From contig NZ_CANMQT010000003.1 in NCBI RefSeq assembly GCF_947500065.1, forward strand, positions 577,663 to 641,662: 64,000 nt of DNA. Direction: 5' to 3'. Source of the DNA: an uncultured Aquimarina sp. (GTDB lineage Bacteria; Bacteroidota; Bacteroidia; Flavobacteriales; Flavobacteriaceae). The position numbers were made by a program, and so were the translations under genes. The notes below the pieces were generated by a model, which saw nothing but the letters and a program-made list of their open reading frames with translations, was not told the origin of the DNA and searched no databases. Position 1 is the first letter of the stretch. Every line of letters begins with the position of its first letter. Positions 45,163 to 54,960 of this stretch are shown here, in pieces.

Positions 45163-46218
45163 CTATTTGTATTTTTTTATATAATCTAAAGGAGAAAGAC
45201 CAACTATGTCCTTAAAGTTCTTATAAAACGAAGCTCTTGAATTGAACCCTACCTCATCTGCAATAGCAGAGATACTATATTTTTTGTATTCTTTATTTGT
45301 CAATCGGTTTTTAAATTCTTCAATTCTATATGCATTGATGTAGCTTGTAAAATTCTTCTTTTCAATCTTATTAATAGCTTTCGAAATTGTTCTTTCGGGA
45401 AGATTAATTTTTCTAGAGAACGTTTTGAGGTTCATTTCTGGATTTAGATACAACTTATTTTTAACTAAATAAGCTTCTATATTATTTAGAACCTCTTCTA
45501 ATTCTTCTTTACTTTCGTTGACTTCAGGTTGAGAAGATATTACATTATCAATATTGATTTGAATTAAGCTTCCTATAGTAATATAATAAAGGGAAAATAA
45601 AGCTGTAGTACAAAAAATTACTGGTAAATAAACACTATCAGGATATATTGATACTAAATTTCTAATCACATTCAAAAAGATACAGAGGAAACAAAATATT
45701 ACCAACCACTTTAGAGACTTAAATTTAGTATTCTGAAAATGAATAAAAAGTGATTTCTGATGTCTTAAAGCAATCCTTATAATCAAAACGCAAATTGACA
45801 CAATATATATAGAAGAAATTACCCTGAAAAATTGTAAAAACGCATAATCTTCTAGTATTTCATAGAATTGAGGATTTACAAGTATTGCAATGAATAAAAC
45901 AGAAAGTGCCAAAAATTCGATAACTGCAGGGATATAATATATTATTTTAGTTCTGGTACTTATTCCTGCAGTTTCTAGAGCATAGAAAAACAAAAAAATA
46001 ATACTGAGAAAATCAAACCTCACTGGAGCATAGTATATTGCTGGGTTATCAATAAACTTAAATAAAAAGTACATAACAATCTCCACAAATAATGTGAAGA
46101 AAAATAATCCTAAGTATCTATTCACGTGTAACTTCTTTGATCTATACAAAAGAAGTACAAATGATATAATTAAAGTTTGTAAGCCACTTATCAAAAATAA
46201 AGTATCCTTTGCGTTCAT
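45163..46218 (-). CDS. AraC-family regulator with N-terminal membrane domain
   Basis: A 351-residue regulator. The first 220 residues contain about six or seven hydrophobic helices, so the sensor part is in the inner membrane. The C-terminal 110 residues are an AraC-type double helix-turn-helix domain, with the second helix pair around SISAIADEVGFNSRASFYKNFKDIVGLSPLDYIK. This membrane-AraC form is common in Flavobacteria, where targets are mostly unknown. Translation starts at the ATG at 46218. It is divergent from the TIGR02757 gene with a 250-base spacer that could hold both promoters. Confidence 0.88.
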   Translation of the reverse strand: MNAKDTLFLISGLQTLIISFVLLLYRSKKLHVNRYLGLFFFTLFVEIVMYFLFKFIDNPAIYYAPVRFDFLSIIFLFFYALETAGISTRTKIIYYIPAVIEFLALSVLFIAILVNPQFYEILEDYAFLQFFRVISSIYIVSICVLIIRIALRHQKSLFIHFQNTKFKSLKWLVIFCFLCIFLNVIRNLVSIYPDSVYLPVIFCTTALFSLYYITIGSLIQINIDNVISSQPEVNESKEELEEVLNNIEAYLVKNKLYLNPEMNLKTFSRKINLPERTISKAINKIEKKNFTSYINAYRIEEFKNRLTNKEYKKYSISAIADEVGFNSRASFYKNFKDIVGLSPLDYIKKYK

Positions 46219-46468
46219 ACTGAAATTCTTAATTAATACTCAATTACCTTAATAACTTACTTTATTTGTATAAAATTATCCAATCTAAGTAAACTAACAA
46301 AAATTAGTTTAATGGATAACAATTATATCATAACTGTTATATATTACAATTTAATACAAATTTGATTTTAATTAAACTTAGACTAAACGATGTATTAATA
46401 CAGTATTATTTTTTAATATTGATAATTACTTGGCAAAAAAACAATTCATTATATAGCTCTAATAGATT

Positions 46469-47242
46469 TTGAAAAAACTAAACAAAACCGAACTTAAAGA
46501 ATTTCTTGATGAAAAAGCTGCTTTTTATGAACAACCAAAATTTATAGAAACGGACCCTGTTCAAATTCCTCATTTATTTACACAAAAAGAAGATATAGAA
46601 ATAGCTGGTTTTCTTACCGCTATTATTTCTTGGGGAAATAGGAAAAGCATTCTTAATAATGCCCATAAATTAATGTTGTTGATGGGTAATTCTCCATATG
46701 ATTTCATAATGAATCATACAGAAACTGATCTCGATAACCTTGAAGGTTTTGTTCATAGAACCTTCAACAGTATTGATCTCACTTATTTTATGAAAGCATT
46801 ACAAAACATCTATCATAATTATGGCGATATGGAAGGTTTTTTTAAACAGCACAATAATGAAGATTATCTACAAAATGCAATTCATCATTTTAAGAAAGAG
46901 TTTTTTAGTTTACCGCATCAACCCAGAACTCAAAAACATATAAGTGATCCCAACAAAAACTCCGCTGCTAAACGAATCAATATGTTCTTTAGATGGATGG
47001 TACGAGATGCCAATGCTGGTGTAGATCTTGGTATTTGGAAAAGCCTATCCCCTAAACAATTATCATGTCCTTTGGATGTACACTCTGGTAATGTTGCCAG
47101 AAAATTAAACTTGCTAAGCAGAAAACAAAATGATGGCAAAGCGCTACACCAGTTAGATGTTAATTTAAGGTTATTGGATCCATTAGACCCTGTAAAATAT
47201 GACTATGCCCTATTTGGATTAGGGGTTTTCGAAAAGTTTTAA
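46469..47242 (+). CDS. TIGR02757 family protein (DUF2400)
   Basis: A 257-residue cytoplasmic protein that matches the TIGR02757/DUF2400 family, common in Bacteroidota, of unknown function. Conserved parts are ADTDPVQIPH-like (ETDPVQIPH), ITAIISWGNRKSIL, RMNMFFRWMVRD-like (KRINMFFRWMVRD), and PLDVHSGNVARKL. The start must be TTG at 46469 or a nearby rare codon, because an in-frame stop (TAG) lies at 46463. No signal peptide or membrane segment is present. It is monocistronic. Confidence 0.85.
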   Translation: MKKLNKTELKEFLDEKAAFYEQPKFIETDPVQIPHLFTQKEDIEIAGFLTAIISWGNRKSILNNAHKLMLLMGNSPYDFIMNHTETDLDNLEGFVHRTFNSIDLTYFMKALQNIYHNYGDMEGFFKQHNNEDYLQNAIHHFKKEFFSLPHQPRTQKHISDPNKNSAAKRINMFFRWMVRDANAGVDLGIWKSLSPKQLSCPLDVHSGNVARKLNLLSRKQNDGKALHQLDVNLRLLDPLDPVKYDYALFGLGVFEKF

Positions 47243-47341
47243 CTTAGAACAATTCTAAAGAATAACATGCTGTTTACATTCTAAACATTAGGGTAATGAT
47301 AATGTAATAAACATAAAACATCTTCATAAAATTCAAGAATC

Positions 47342-47382
47342 GACTGTGGCCTACTTTTGTGTAAACAAATTTACACACAGTC
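47342..47382 (+). promoter_or_regulatory. Nested inverted repeats around a promoter element before the PhoX-like gene
   Basis: GACTGTG (47342-47348) pairs with CACAGTC (47376-47382), and inside it TGTGTAAA (47358-47365) pairs with TTTACACA (47370-47377). Between the outer arms lies TACTTTTG (47352-47359), a good -7 element. The second outer arm touches the ATG at 47383. Such symmetry fits an operator or a leader hairpin hiding the start codon. Confidence 0.5.
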
Positions 47383-48843
47383 ATGAAAAATTACTTTAGC
47401 CTTACAATTCTTTTATTTAGCTTACTATTCATCTCATGTAATGATGATGATGATACTACAACACCGCCTGTAGGAGATCTAATACAATTAGAAAGTAGAT
47501 CTACTTCTCCCGTTCTATTAACAAAAATGTCTGGTTTTATGGATATAGAAATCTATAATCTGCTTTCTTCCGAAGACACATATATAACCGACTTTACCTA
47601 TGGATCCATGGCGGATGGAGCTGGATTGCTTCGCAATACAGATGGCACCTACACATTAATCAATAATATTGAAGCAGATTACGCCATAGCCAGAATTACA
47701 TTAGATGAAACATTTAAGCCTATAAAAGGAGAACATATCCTTAATGCTGTTGCTACAGCCAATACCGCACAATGTTCTGGATCTATGATTTCTCCAGAAG
47801 AACATGGTTTTGGACCAATATATCTTTCTGGAGGGGAATGGGGTGGAAATTCTAAAGGAGTTTTTGCTACGGATCCATACAGAGATCCTTCTGTTGCTTC
47901 TTCTCCGAAAATGTTAACTGCTATGGGACAATGGTCTACAGAAAATGCAGTAGCCATCGGAAAAGATGCTTATCCCGATAAAACCGTTGTCTTTATTGGT
48001 GACGATAACAGTAATAATGAAATTCCTTCGGGTCAACTGGGAATGTATGTAGGAAATAGAGGAGATCTTGAAGGAGGTAAATTATATGGATTGAAAGTTA
48101 CTTCTCCTGGAGTTACATATGAAATGGATATGGAAGAAGGTACAGTATATGATATGGAGTTTGTAGAGCTTACCGAAAAAGATATTGACCTATTAGATAC
48201 TGAAGCCAAATCTAAAGGTGTTATGGGATTCTCTAGATTAGAAGATATCGATTGGAGAAGAGGTACTGCTGCTAACAACAGAGAAGTATACTTAGCAGTT
48301 ACAGGAAGAGATAAGCCAGATCTTATTGGGAAAGGAACTCGATCTGGAAGAGTTTATAAAGTTGTCTTAAACGAAAATGATCCCACTGGTGCTGGTAAAA
48401 TCACTTGCGTATTAGATGGCGATAAAATTGGTGGTAAAGCTGAAGCTTTTCATAGTCCAGATAATATCTTAGTTACAGAGAACTATGCATATATACAAGA
48501 AGATCCTAATGGAATTCAGGATTTTAAACCAGCTGCCAATCACTATGCAAGACTATATCAATATGATCTTAACTCAGGAGTTTTAAAAGTTGTTTTAGAA
48601 TGTGATCAGACAACCGCTGCAAATCTAGGATACGGAACCTTAGATCGTATTTGGGAAATTACTGGAATGATTGATATCTCTGATATCATTGGAGTTGATG
48701 AAACATTTATTTTGATCACTCAAAATCACGGATGGGAAAGAGCCGACGGGACTCCTTTTACAGATCCTAATGCTAATCCAAACCTTGCAGACAGCAGAAA
48801 AGAAGGAAGTATGCTATACATAATCAAAGGGTTAGGTAGGTAG
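47383..48843 (+). CDS. PhoX-like (DUF839) lipoprotein phosphatase candidate
   Basis: A 486-residue lipoprotein. The signal ends at C19 (LLFSLLFISCNDDDD), and the acidic run after the cysteine suggests surface display. The body resembles the PhoX/DUF839 beta-propeller: GFSRLEDIDW...VYLAVTGR, GRVYKVVLNE, and FHSPDNILVTENYAYIQEDPN fit PhoX-like repeats, where glutamates and aspartates bind calcium and iron. An alkaline phosphatase role is plausible but not proven; the family is diverse. It is 30 bases before the di-haem peroxidase gene on the same strand, and the two should share one message. Confidence 0.75.
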   Translation: MKNYFSLTILLFSLLFISCNDDDDTTTPPVGDLIQLESRSTSPVLLTKMSGFMDIEIYNLLSSEDTYITDFTYGSMADGAGLLRNTDGTYTLINNIEADYAIARITLDETFKPIKGEHILNAVATANTAQCSGSMISPEEHGFGPIYLSGGEWGGNSKGVFATDPYRDPSVASSPKMLTAMGQWSTENAVAIGKDAYPDKTVVFIGDDNSNNEIPSGQLGMYVGNRGDLEGGKLYGLKVTSPGVTYEMDMEEGTVYDMEFVELTEKDIDLLDTEAKSKGVMGFSRLEDIDWRRGTAANNREVYLAVTGRDKPDLIGKGTRSGRVYKVVLNENDPTGAGKITCVLDGDKIGGKAEAFHSPDNILVTENYAYIQEDPNGIQDFKPAANHYARLYQYDLNSGVLKVVLECDQTTAANLGYGTLDRIWEITGMIDISDIIGVDETFILITQNHGWERADGTPFTDPNANPNLADSRKEGSMLYIIKGLGR

Positions 48844-48873
48844 TATACTACTTAAAAACACATAACATTTCAC

Positions 48874-50682
48874 ATGCAATTATTGTCAAATTTTAGAATA
48901 AACAAAAGGGCTTATCTAACGATAAGCCTCTTCCTATTACTTATCGTATCCTCTTGTTCAAGAGATGTTAAAATTAAAACAGGGAAAACACCTTTTACTA
49001 CTGTAATGCAGAAACAGTTTGATACGGATATCACATTTGCAATCTCTTACCTTGATAGTATTAAACATAATCCTATCGAAGCTAGTGATCATTTTAAAGA
49101 AGCTAAAAAATACTTCAAAAAAATAGAGCCCATTTTATCCAGCCTTGATGTTGAAAACTATGGATTTCTTAATCAACCAAATATACTGAAGGTCGAAGAA
49201 GAAGATTTTACAGATATAAAAATCAAATCTCCCAGTGGATATCAAGTACTAGAAGAGGAAATTTACGTAGATCAAATAGATACTATTTCTATCCTAAAGC
49301 ACGTCAATTTAATCACCAACAGACTAAAGCTTATTAAGAAAAATACCAGCTTTAAGCATGTAAAACAATATCACTTTCTTTGGTTATTTAGAAAAGCAAT
49401 CACCCGAGTAGCACTTACAGGGATTACAGGTTTTGATTCTCCCGTACTAGAAAATTCACTAGAAGATTCTCAAATAGTTTATCAAAGTTTACTTACCTAT
49501 TTATCAATCTTTGAAAATGAATTTAATAATGAAAATTTATTTAAAGCTTGGTGTATGGAGATCAAAACTACTTTAGATAATTTACAAGGAGATTTTAATA
49601 AATTCGATCGCTATCATTTCATTAAAAACCATACACATAAACAGCTAACGCTTTGGAATCGAACAGTTACAGACTGGAAAGTGGATTTTCCTTTTGAATT
49701 AGCCATAAAAAATGATGCTATATCTCTTTTTTCTCCTGACACTTTTAATGTGAATTATTTTGCTGATCAAAGTCAAAAAGAAATTTCTTCGGAAAAGATT
49801 TCACTTGGCAAAAAACTCTTTTATGACACCAATCTCTCGGATAACAAACTAATAAGCTGTGCGACCTGTCATCAACCAGAAAAAGCTTTTACAGATGGTC
49901 TTAAAATATCTAAAGGAGTAAAACGCAATAGTCCTACACTATTGTATACTGCATTGCAACAGGCTTTTTTTTATGATAAAAGAGCAGGTGGATTAGAAGG
50001 TCAGATCATTAACGTAATAGAAAACGAAAACGAGTTTCATACTAATTTAGAAACTTTAGAAAAAGTAGTTTCTAAAAACAGCACATATACTCTGGAGTTT
50101 GCTAAGGTTTATCCTAATCGAAAAATAAACAATAATGATATCAGAAATGCTATCGCAAGTTATATAAGAAGTTTGATTCCTTTCAATTCCAAATTTGATA
50201 GAAATATCAACGGCATTGAAAATACACTTTCAAATAGTGAAATTAATGGATTCAATCTCTTTAATGGAAAAGCCAAATGTGCTACTTGTCATTTTGCACC
50301 AATATTTAATGGAACGGTACCACCAGATTATAAAGAATCTGAAATAGAACTAATAGGTGTTCCTTCAACTAATGATACGATTAATGCTTCAATAAGCAAA
50401 GACCTTGGTAGATACGAAGTTTACAAAACACCGGAACGAAAATACTTTTTTAAAACTCCTACGGTACGAAACTCTGAAATAACAGGACCATATATGCATA
50501 ATGGTGTATACAATACTTTAGAAGAAGTACTGGATTTCTACAATCGTGGAGGTGGCGCTGGTATAGGCATCGATCAAAAATATCAAAGCTTGCCTCCAGA
50601 TCCTTTGAATCTTACAAAACAAGAGATCAATGATGTTATTGCATTTATAAAAAGTTTAAATGAAAACATATCTGAATATTAG
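48874..50682 (+). CDS. Di-haem cytochrome c peroxidase / MauG-family protein
   Basis: A 602-residue exported protein. A hydrophobic N-terminal segment with VSSC (residue 28) suggests a lipoprotein. The first 270 residues form a mostly helical domain of unknown family. The C-terminal 300 residues are the di-haem peroxidase domain, with two haem-binding motifs CATCH (329-333) and CATCH (469-473), and the region TPTVRNSEITGPYMHNG that holds conserved residues of the family. Members reduce peroxide or oxidise protein residues (MauG). It follows the PhoX-like gene by 30 bases, a pairing that suggests joint function in the periplasm. It ends at a terminator. Confidence 0.87.
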   Translation: MQLLSNFRINKRAYLTISLFLLLIVSSCSRDVKIKTGKTPFTTVMQKQFDTDITFAISYLDSIKHNPIEASDHFKEAKKYFKKIEPILSSLDVENYGFLNQPNILKVEEEDFTDIKIKSPSGYQVLEEEIYVDQIDTISILKHVNLITNRLKLIKKNTSFKHVKQYHFLWLFRKAITRVALTGITGFDSPVLENSLEDSQIVYQSLLTYLSIFENEFNNENLFKAWCMEIKTTLDNLQGDFNKFDRYHFIKNHTHKQLTLWNRTVTDWKVDFPFELAIKNDAISLFSPDTFNVNYFADQSQKEISSEKISLGKKLFYDTNLSDNKLISCATCHQPEKAFTDGLKISKGVKRNSPTLLYTALQQAFFYDKRAGGLEGQIINVIENENEFHTNLETLEKVVSKNSTYTLEFAKVYPNRKINNNDIRNAIASYIRSLIPFNSKFDRNINGIENTLSNSEINGFNLFNGKAKCATCHFAPIFNGTVPPDYKESEIELIGVPSTNDTINASISKDLGRYEVYKTPERKYFFKTPTVRNSEITGPYMHNGVYNTLEEVLDFYNRGGGAGIGIDQKYQSLPPDPLNLTKQEINDVIAFIKSLNENISEY

Positions 50683-50703
50683 ATATTTAATAGCAAAAAA
50701 AAT

Positions 50704-50741
50704 AAACTAGGAAGGGAATTCTTAATTTCTAGTTTTTTTTT
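50704..50741 (+). terminator. Terminator of the PhoX-like / peroxidase operon
   Basis: AAACTAGGAA (50704-50713) pairs with TTTCTAGTTT (50726-50735), with one G-U pair. A long T-run follows. Confidence 0.78.
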
Positions 50742-50782
50742 GTTAATTTTATTAAGAATTGCATCATACAAGGCAATTCTTG

Positions 50783-52006
50783 ATGAAGATGATTGTACCG
50801 GAACTCCCCATTAATGAAGATTTTAGAATTGAAGCTTTAAAATCGTTAGGTATTCTTGATACCAAAGCCGAAAAAGAATATGATGATATTACTGCGTTAG
50901 CTGCGTATCTATGTGATACCGAGATTGCCTTAATATCATTGGTGGATAGTAATAGACAATGGTTTAAATCCAAACACGGATTATCTATCAGTGAGACTCC
51001 AAGAGAACAATCTTTCTGTGCACATACCATATTAGAACCAGAAAAACCCTTAATAGTAAAGGATGCTAGGTTAGATGAACGATTTTATAAAAACCCACTT
51101 ACAGAAGAAGAAAAAATTGTAATCTTTTATGCGGGTATTCCTTTGATTGATAAAAATGGTTTCCCTCTAGGTACATTATGTGTTATCGACAGCAAACCCA
51201 AAGAACTAATTAACAAGCAATTAGAATCTTTAAAATCACTAGCTAATCAAGTTGTTATTCTATTTGAACTTAACAAAAAGAATAAAGACCTTGAGAAAAT
51301 AGAAGATAAACTTAGAAAACGAAACGAATCTTTAAAAGAATTTGCAAGAGTAATCTCTCATGATCTAAAAATGCCATTGGCTAATGTGATTACCACATCG
51401 GACTTATTAAAACTAAAATTGGCAAATAATCTCGATAAAGAGACTTCAGAATATTTTGAATATATAAAACAATCCTCATTCTCCATGAGCGATTATATCA
51501 ATGATGTATTAGATCATTACGAAAGTGACAGTTTGGTAAAAAACAAACCTGAATCATTTAAGTTAAATTCACTTCTGAGAGAGATTACGGAATTACTTAG
51601 TATAAAACCTGATTGTACTATCAATTTTCCAGAATCAAATCCTACTTTAGAATGCAACAAATCCGCACTAAAGCAAATATTTTTTAATCTGATTGGTAAT
51701 AGCATAAAATATAATGATAAGGAACATATCATTATAGATATAGATCTTACGGAAGATACTATATTCTACTATTTTAAGATAACAGACAATGGAATGGGGA
51801 TCCCTGAAGATATGATTGAGTCCATTTTTGAATTATTCACTACTGCCAACGGAACTGATAGAAGTGGCAACAAGGGTAATGGAATAGGCTTATCTACCGT
51901 AAAAAAGTTAGTAGAAACTCTTGAAGGGTGTATCAAAGTAAAATCCAAACTAGAAGTACAAACAACATTTGACTTTTCTATAAAAAAACCAACCATTAAC
52001 GCATAG
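50783..52006 (+). CDS. GAF-domain sensor histidine kinase
   Basis: A soluble two-component sensor of about 407 residues. I chose the ATG at 50783 (MKMIVPELPINEDFR), because the longer frame starts with TTG at 50759; the ATG at 50789 is also possible. A GAF domain fills about residues 10-160, starting REEALKSLGILDT-like (RIEALKSLGILDTKAEKEYDD) and with CAHTILEPEKPLIVKDARLD. A short coiled coil follows. HisKA carries H193 in ARVISHDLKMPLANV, and the ATPase part has FFNLIGNSIKY, ITDNGMGIPED and GNGIGLSTVKKLVE. No membrane helix, so it senses something in the cytoplasm. It overlaps the convergent flavoprotein gene by 11 bases. Confidence 0.9.
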   Translation: MKMIVPELPINEDFRIEALKSLGILDTKAEKEYDDITALAAYLCDTEIALISLVDSNRQWFKSKHGLSISETPREQSFCAHTILEPEKPLIVKDARLDERFYKNPLTEEEKIVIFYAGIPLIDKNGFPLGTLCVIDSKPKELINKQLESLKSLANQVVILFELNKKNKDLEKIEDKLRKRNESLKEFARVISHDLKMPLANVITTSDLLKLKLANNLDKETSEYFEYIKQSSFSMSDYINDVLDHYESDSLVKNKPESFKLNSLLREITELLSIKPDCTINFPESNPTLECNKSALKQIFFNLIGNSIKYNDKEHIIIDIDLTEDTIFYYFKITDNGMGIPEDMIESIFELFTTANGTDRSGNKGNGIGLSTVKKLVETLEGCIKVKSKLEVQTTFDFSIKKPTINA

Positions 52007-53552
52007 TAGCGATACAAGCTTCGGTGCATTTTTCTCCATCAATTGCTGCAGAAATAATTCCTCCGGCATAACCAGCACCTTCTCCACAAGGGTATAGTCC
52101 TTTTATTTGAGTATGTTCTAAAGTCTTTCGATCCCTAGGAATTCTAACGGGTGATGAAGTTCTAGATTCTGGAGCATGAACAACAGCTTCATTTGTAAGA
52201 TATCCACGCATATTCTTATCAAAAGCTTTAAAACCTTCCTGAAGGGTATTATGAATAAATTTCGGAAAAACCGCTCCCATATCTATCGAACTTAAACCAG
52301 GTTTATAAGAAGTCTCCGGTAAATCAACGGATACCTTTCCTTGTGTTAGATCTACTAATCTCTGCGCGGGAACTCGTTGGGTTTCTCCAGCTAAACGCCA
52401 GGCTTGTAGTTCTATTTTTTTCTGAAAATACATTCCTGCTAAAGGCCCATATTCCGAAAATTCTTTAAAATCTTCTAAACGTAACTCAACCACAATTCCA
52501 CTATTAGAAGTTGGTTGATCTCTTTTAGAAGGCGACCAACCATTAGTCACCACTTCTCCAGGACTAGTCGCACAAGGAGCTATAACACCTCCAGGACACA
52601 TGCAGAAAGAATACATGCCTCTACCTCCAACCTGCTTTACAATACTGTAAGGAGATGGTGGAAGATATGGACCACGAATCTCACATTTATATTGTATCTG
52701 ATCTATTAATTGCTGAGAATGTTCCACTCTAACGCCTAAAGCAAAAGGTTTTGCTTCAATTTCAATCTGTTTTTTATATAATAACTCAAAAATATCTCTG
52801 GCCGAATGTCCAGTAGCTAAAATCACCTTATTTGTATCAATCTTATCACCGTTATGAAGAACTACTGAACTAATTTCAGAGTTTTTAATACTAAAATCCG
52901 TTACCCGAGTTTCAAAATGTATTTCTCCTCCATGTTCCTTTATTTTTTCTCTAATTGCGGCAATAATTGCAGGCAATTTATTGGTACCTATATGAGGATG
53001 TGCTTCTACTAAAATTTGATCTGTAGCTCCAAAACCAACCAAAAGCTGAAGAATTCGATTTACATCTCCCCTTTTCTTAGAACGTGTATATAATTTACCA
53101 TCACTATAAGTTCCTGCTCCTCCTTCACCAAAACAATAATTAGAATCTTCATCTACGATATGATCCCTATTGATCGCCTTAAGATCTCTTCTTCGATTAC
53201 GAACATCTTTACCTCTTTCTAGCACAATTGGTTTATATCCCAATTCTACACATCGCAAAGCTGCAAATAATCCTGCCGGACCAGCTCCAATAATGACAAT
53301 CTCACTTGCCTTTGACACATCTGGATATTCCGGTAATGAAATAGGTTGTTCTATAAAATCTTCCTGTACATATACCTTAATTTTCAGATTTACTTTAATA
53401 GTTTTTTGACGAGCATCAATAGAACGTTTCAAAACCTTTATATATCTGATTTCTTTTAATGGGATACCATTTTTAGCGGATACCTGAGCTTTTAATCGAT
53501 CAGAATCCGCTGCTATTTCTGGCGGTACTTGTATGCTAAATTCGTATTGCAA
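51996..53552 (-). CDS. FAD-dependent dehydrogenase (COG2509-type)
   Basis: A 518-residue flavoprotein. An N-terminal region (1-90) of alpha/beta type precedes the FAD-binding motif IVIIGAGPAGLFAALRC (about 86-102) and the GGAGTYSDGKLYTR region. The second FAD segment is GLYPCGEGAGYAGGI (near 490). The size and order match COG2509, the uncharacterised 'NAD(P)/FAD-dependent' family found across bacteria. Function is unknown. It is convergent with the GAF kinase gene, overlapping by 11 bases. Complete. Confidence 0.88.
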   Translation of the reverse strand: MQYEFSIQVPPEIAADSDRLKAQVSAKNGIPLKEIRYIKVLKRSIDARQKTIKVNLKIKVYVQEDFIEQPISLPEYPDVSKASEIVIIGAGPAGLFAALRCVELGYKPIVLERGKDVRNRRRDLKAINRDHIVDEDSNYCFGEGGAGTYSDGKLYTRSKKRGDVNRILQLLVGFGATDQILVEAHPHIGTNKLPAIIAAIREKIKEHGGEIHFETRVTDFSIKNSEISSVVLHNGDKIDTNKVILATGHSARDIFELLYKKQIEIEAKPFALGVRVEHSQQLIDQIQYKCEIRGPYLPPSPYSIVKQVGGRGMYSFCMCPGGVIAPCATSPGEVVTNGWSPSKRDQPTSNSGIVVELRLEDFKEFSEYGPLAGMYFQKKIELQAWRLAGETQRVPAQRLVDLTQGKVSVDLPETSYKPGLSSIDMGAVFPKFIHNTLQEGFKAFDKNMRGYLTNEAVVHAPESRTSSPVRIPRDRKTLEHTQIKGLYPCGEGAGYAGGIISAAIDGEKCTEACIATMR

Positions 53553-53702
53553 AGGATGTTTCTTCTAATATTTCGCGAAGATACAATATTCTTTATCTTC
53601 AAAACTTAAATAGATAGGATCTCTAATGTGAATATAAGTAGTCGTTTTAATTACGTTTATATAATGTTAGTAATCTATGTTCGCTTTTCTTCATTTTAGC
53701 TG

Positions 53703-54107
53703 CTAGTCCAAATCTTTGACAGCAGTGCCAGTAATTTTAATTTTTCCCGAAAAAGGTAATGCTTCAGCTTGGTATATCGTTCGCGCTGGTCGTTTACTCT
53801 CTGGAAATAATTCCACAAACAATTGATTGATTTCAGGAAGGTCATTCAAATCATTAAAAGCAATATCAATAAATACGATATCCTCTTTTTCAAACCCAGC
53901 ATTCTTTATAGCTGCAAAAAAATTTGAAAACGCTAATTGAGCTTCCTTTATAGCAGTTCCGGAAACGAATTTTCCATCACTATTTACAGATAATTGTCCA
54001 CTAACAAAACACATATTATTTACAACTACAGCATGACTTATAGGGTTAGACCATTTTGGTAAGCCTTCTCCTTCTAAAATATATTTTTTTTTATTACTCA
54101 TAATCAT
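53703..54107 (-). CDS. RidA-family protein
   Basis: A 134-residue member of the RidA/YjgF/UK114 family. Classical RidA removes reactive enamine/imine intermediates formed by PLP enzymes. Visible family parts are PISHAVVVNNMCFVSGQL, an AFSNFFAAIKNAGFEKEDIV helix, and the arginine in RPARTIYQAEALPF. Two in-frame ATGs (54107 and 54101) are both plausible. Whether it is true RidA (with Arg105-type activity) or another subgroup cannot be settled. Confidence 0.88.
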   Translation of the reverse strand: MIMSNKKKYILEGEGLPKWSNPISHAVVVNNMCFVSGQLSVNSDGKFVSGTAIKEAQLAFSNFFAAIKNAGFEKEDIVFIDIAFNDLNDLPEINQLFVELFPESKRPARTIYQAEALPFSGKIKITGTAVKDLD

Positions 54108-54175
54108 TTTCGATTAATCGCTAATAACCCAAAAATGATTTAAATACATCGAAAATAATTATACACGAAGAAGTA

Positions 54176-54904
54176 CTATTTATTACGAACATAAATAAGT
54201 TTAAATTTTCGACTATTATGATCACGTTGATCTATCTCAAATTGTTTTAGGGATTTAAACAAAGGAGTTAATTTTGCAAATCCGAAATTTCTTGAATCAA
54301 AGTTAGGTTGTTTCTTAAGAATCATAGAACCTACATCACCCAAAAAAGCCCATCCATCTTCATCCGCTGCATCATCAACAGAATTTCTCAATAATCTTAT
54401 AATTTTAGGTGTGATTTTATCAATATCTGGTTTTTCAGATTTTTCTATACCATCATTTTTCTCAGGATCCTTTTTCAAGATTTCGAGATAAATAAATTTA
54501 TCACAAGCTACAATAAAAGGATCTGGTGTTTTCTTTTCTCCAATTCCATATACCACTACACCTGCTTCTCTTAATCTCATGGCTAGTTTAGTAAAATCAC
54601 TATCTGAGGACACCAGGCAAAATCCGTTAACTTTTTCAGAATATAAGATGTCCATTGCATCTATAATCATGGCAGAATCAGTTGCGTTCTTACCTGTAGT
54701 ATAACTATACTGTTGTATGGGGTTTATAGCATTTTCCAGTAGGAGATTCTTCCACTTGGCTAAATATGGCTTTGTCCAATCTCCATAAATACGTTTAATG
54801 GTAGGAGTTCCATATTTAGTAATTTCTTCCATCATCTCTTTTACATACTTTGCTGGAATATTATCACCATCAATGAGGACTGCTAATTTTGTATCTTTAA
54901 TCAT
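54176..54904 (-). CDS. NYN-domain protein with C-terminal OST-HTH/LOTUS-like domain
   Basis: With the ATG at 54904 (MIKDTKLAVLIDGDN) the protein has 242 residues; the longer frame to 54928 adds eight residues with no support. The NYN (PIN-like RNase) domain covers about 5-150: LIDGDNIPAKY, ATDSAMIIDAMDIL, LVSSDSDFTKLAMRLREAG, with aspartates in place for metal-dependent RNA cleavage. The last 70 residues (DKITPKIIRLLRNSV, GWAFLGDVGSMILKKQPNFD) fit an OST-HTH/LOTUS domain that binds RNA. Such LabA/MARF1-like proteins are widespread and largely uncharacterised in bacteria. Confidence 0.87.
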   Translation of the reverse strand: MIKDTKLAVLIDGDNIPAKYVKEMMEEITKYGTPTIKRIYGDWTKPYLAKWKNLLLENAINPIQQYSYTTGKNATDSAMIIDAMDILYSEKVNGFCLVSSDSDFTKLAMRLREAGVVVYGIGEKKTPDPFIVACDKFIYLEILKKDPEKNDGIEKSEKPDIDKITPKIIRLLRNSVDDAADEDGWAFLGDVGSMILKKQPNFDSRNFGFAKLTPLFKSLKQFEIDQRDHNSRKFKLIYVRNK

Positions 54905-54960
54905 GTTTTTAAAGGTACATAAATACAATATCTAAAAAAAAACATTCAATAAGTAATCTA

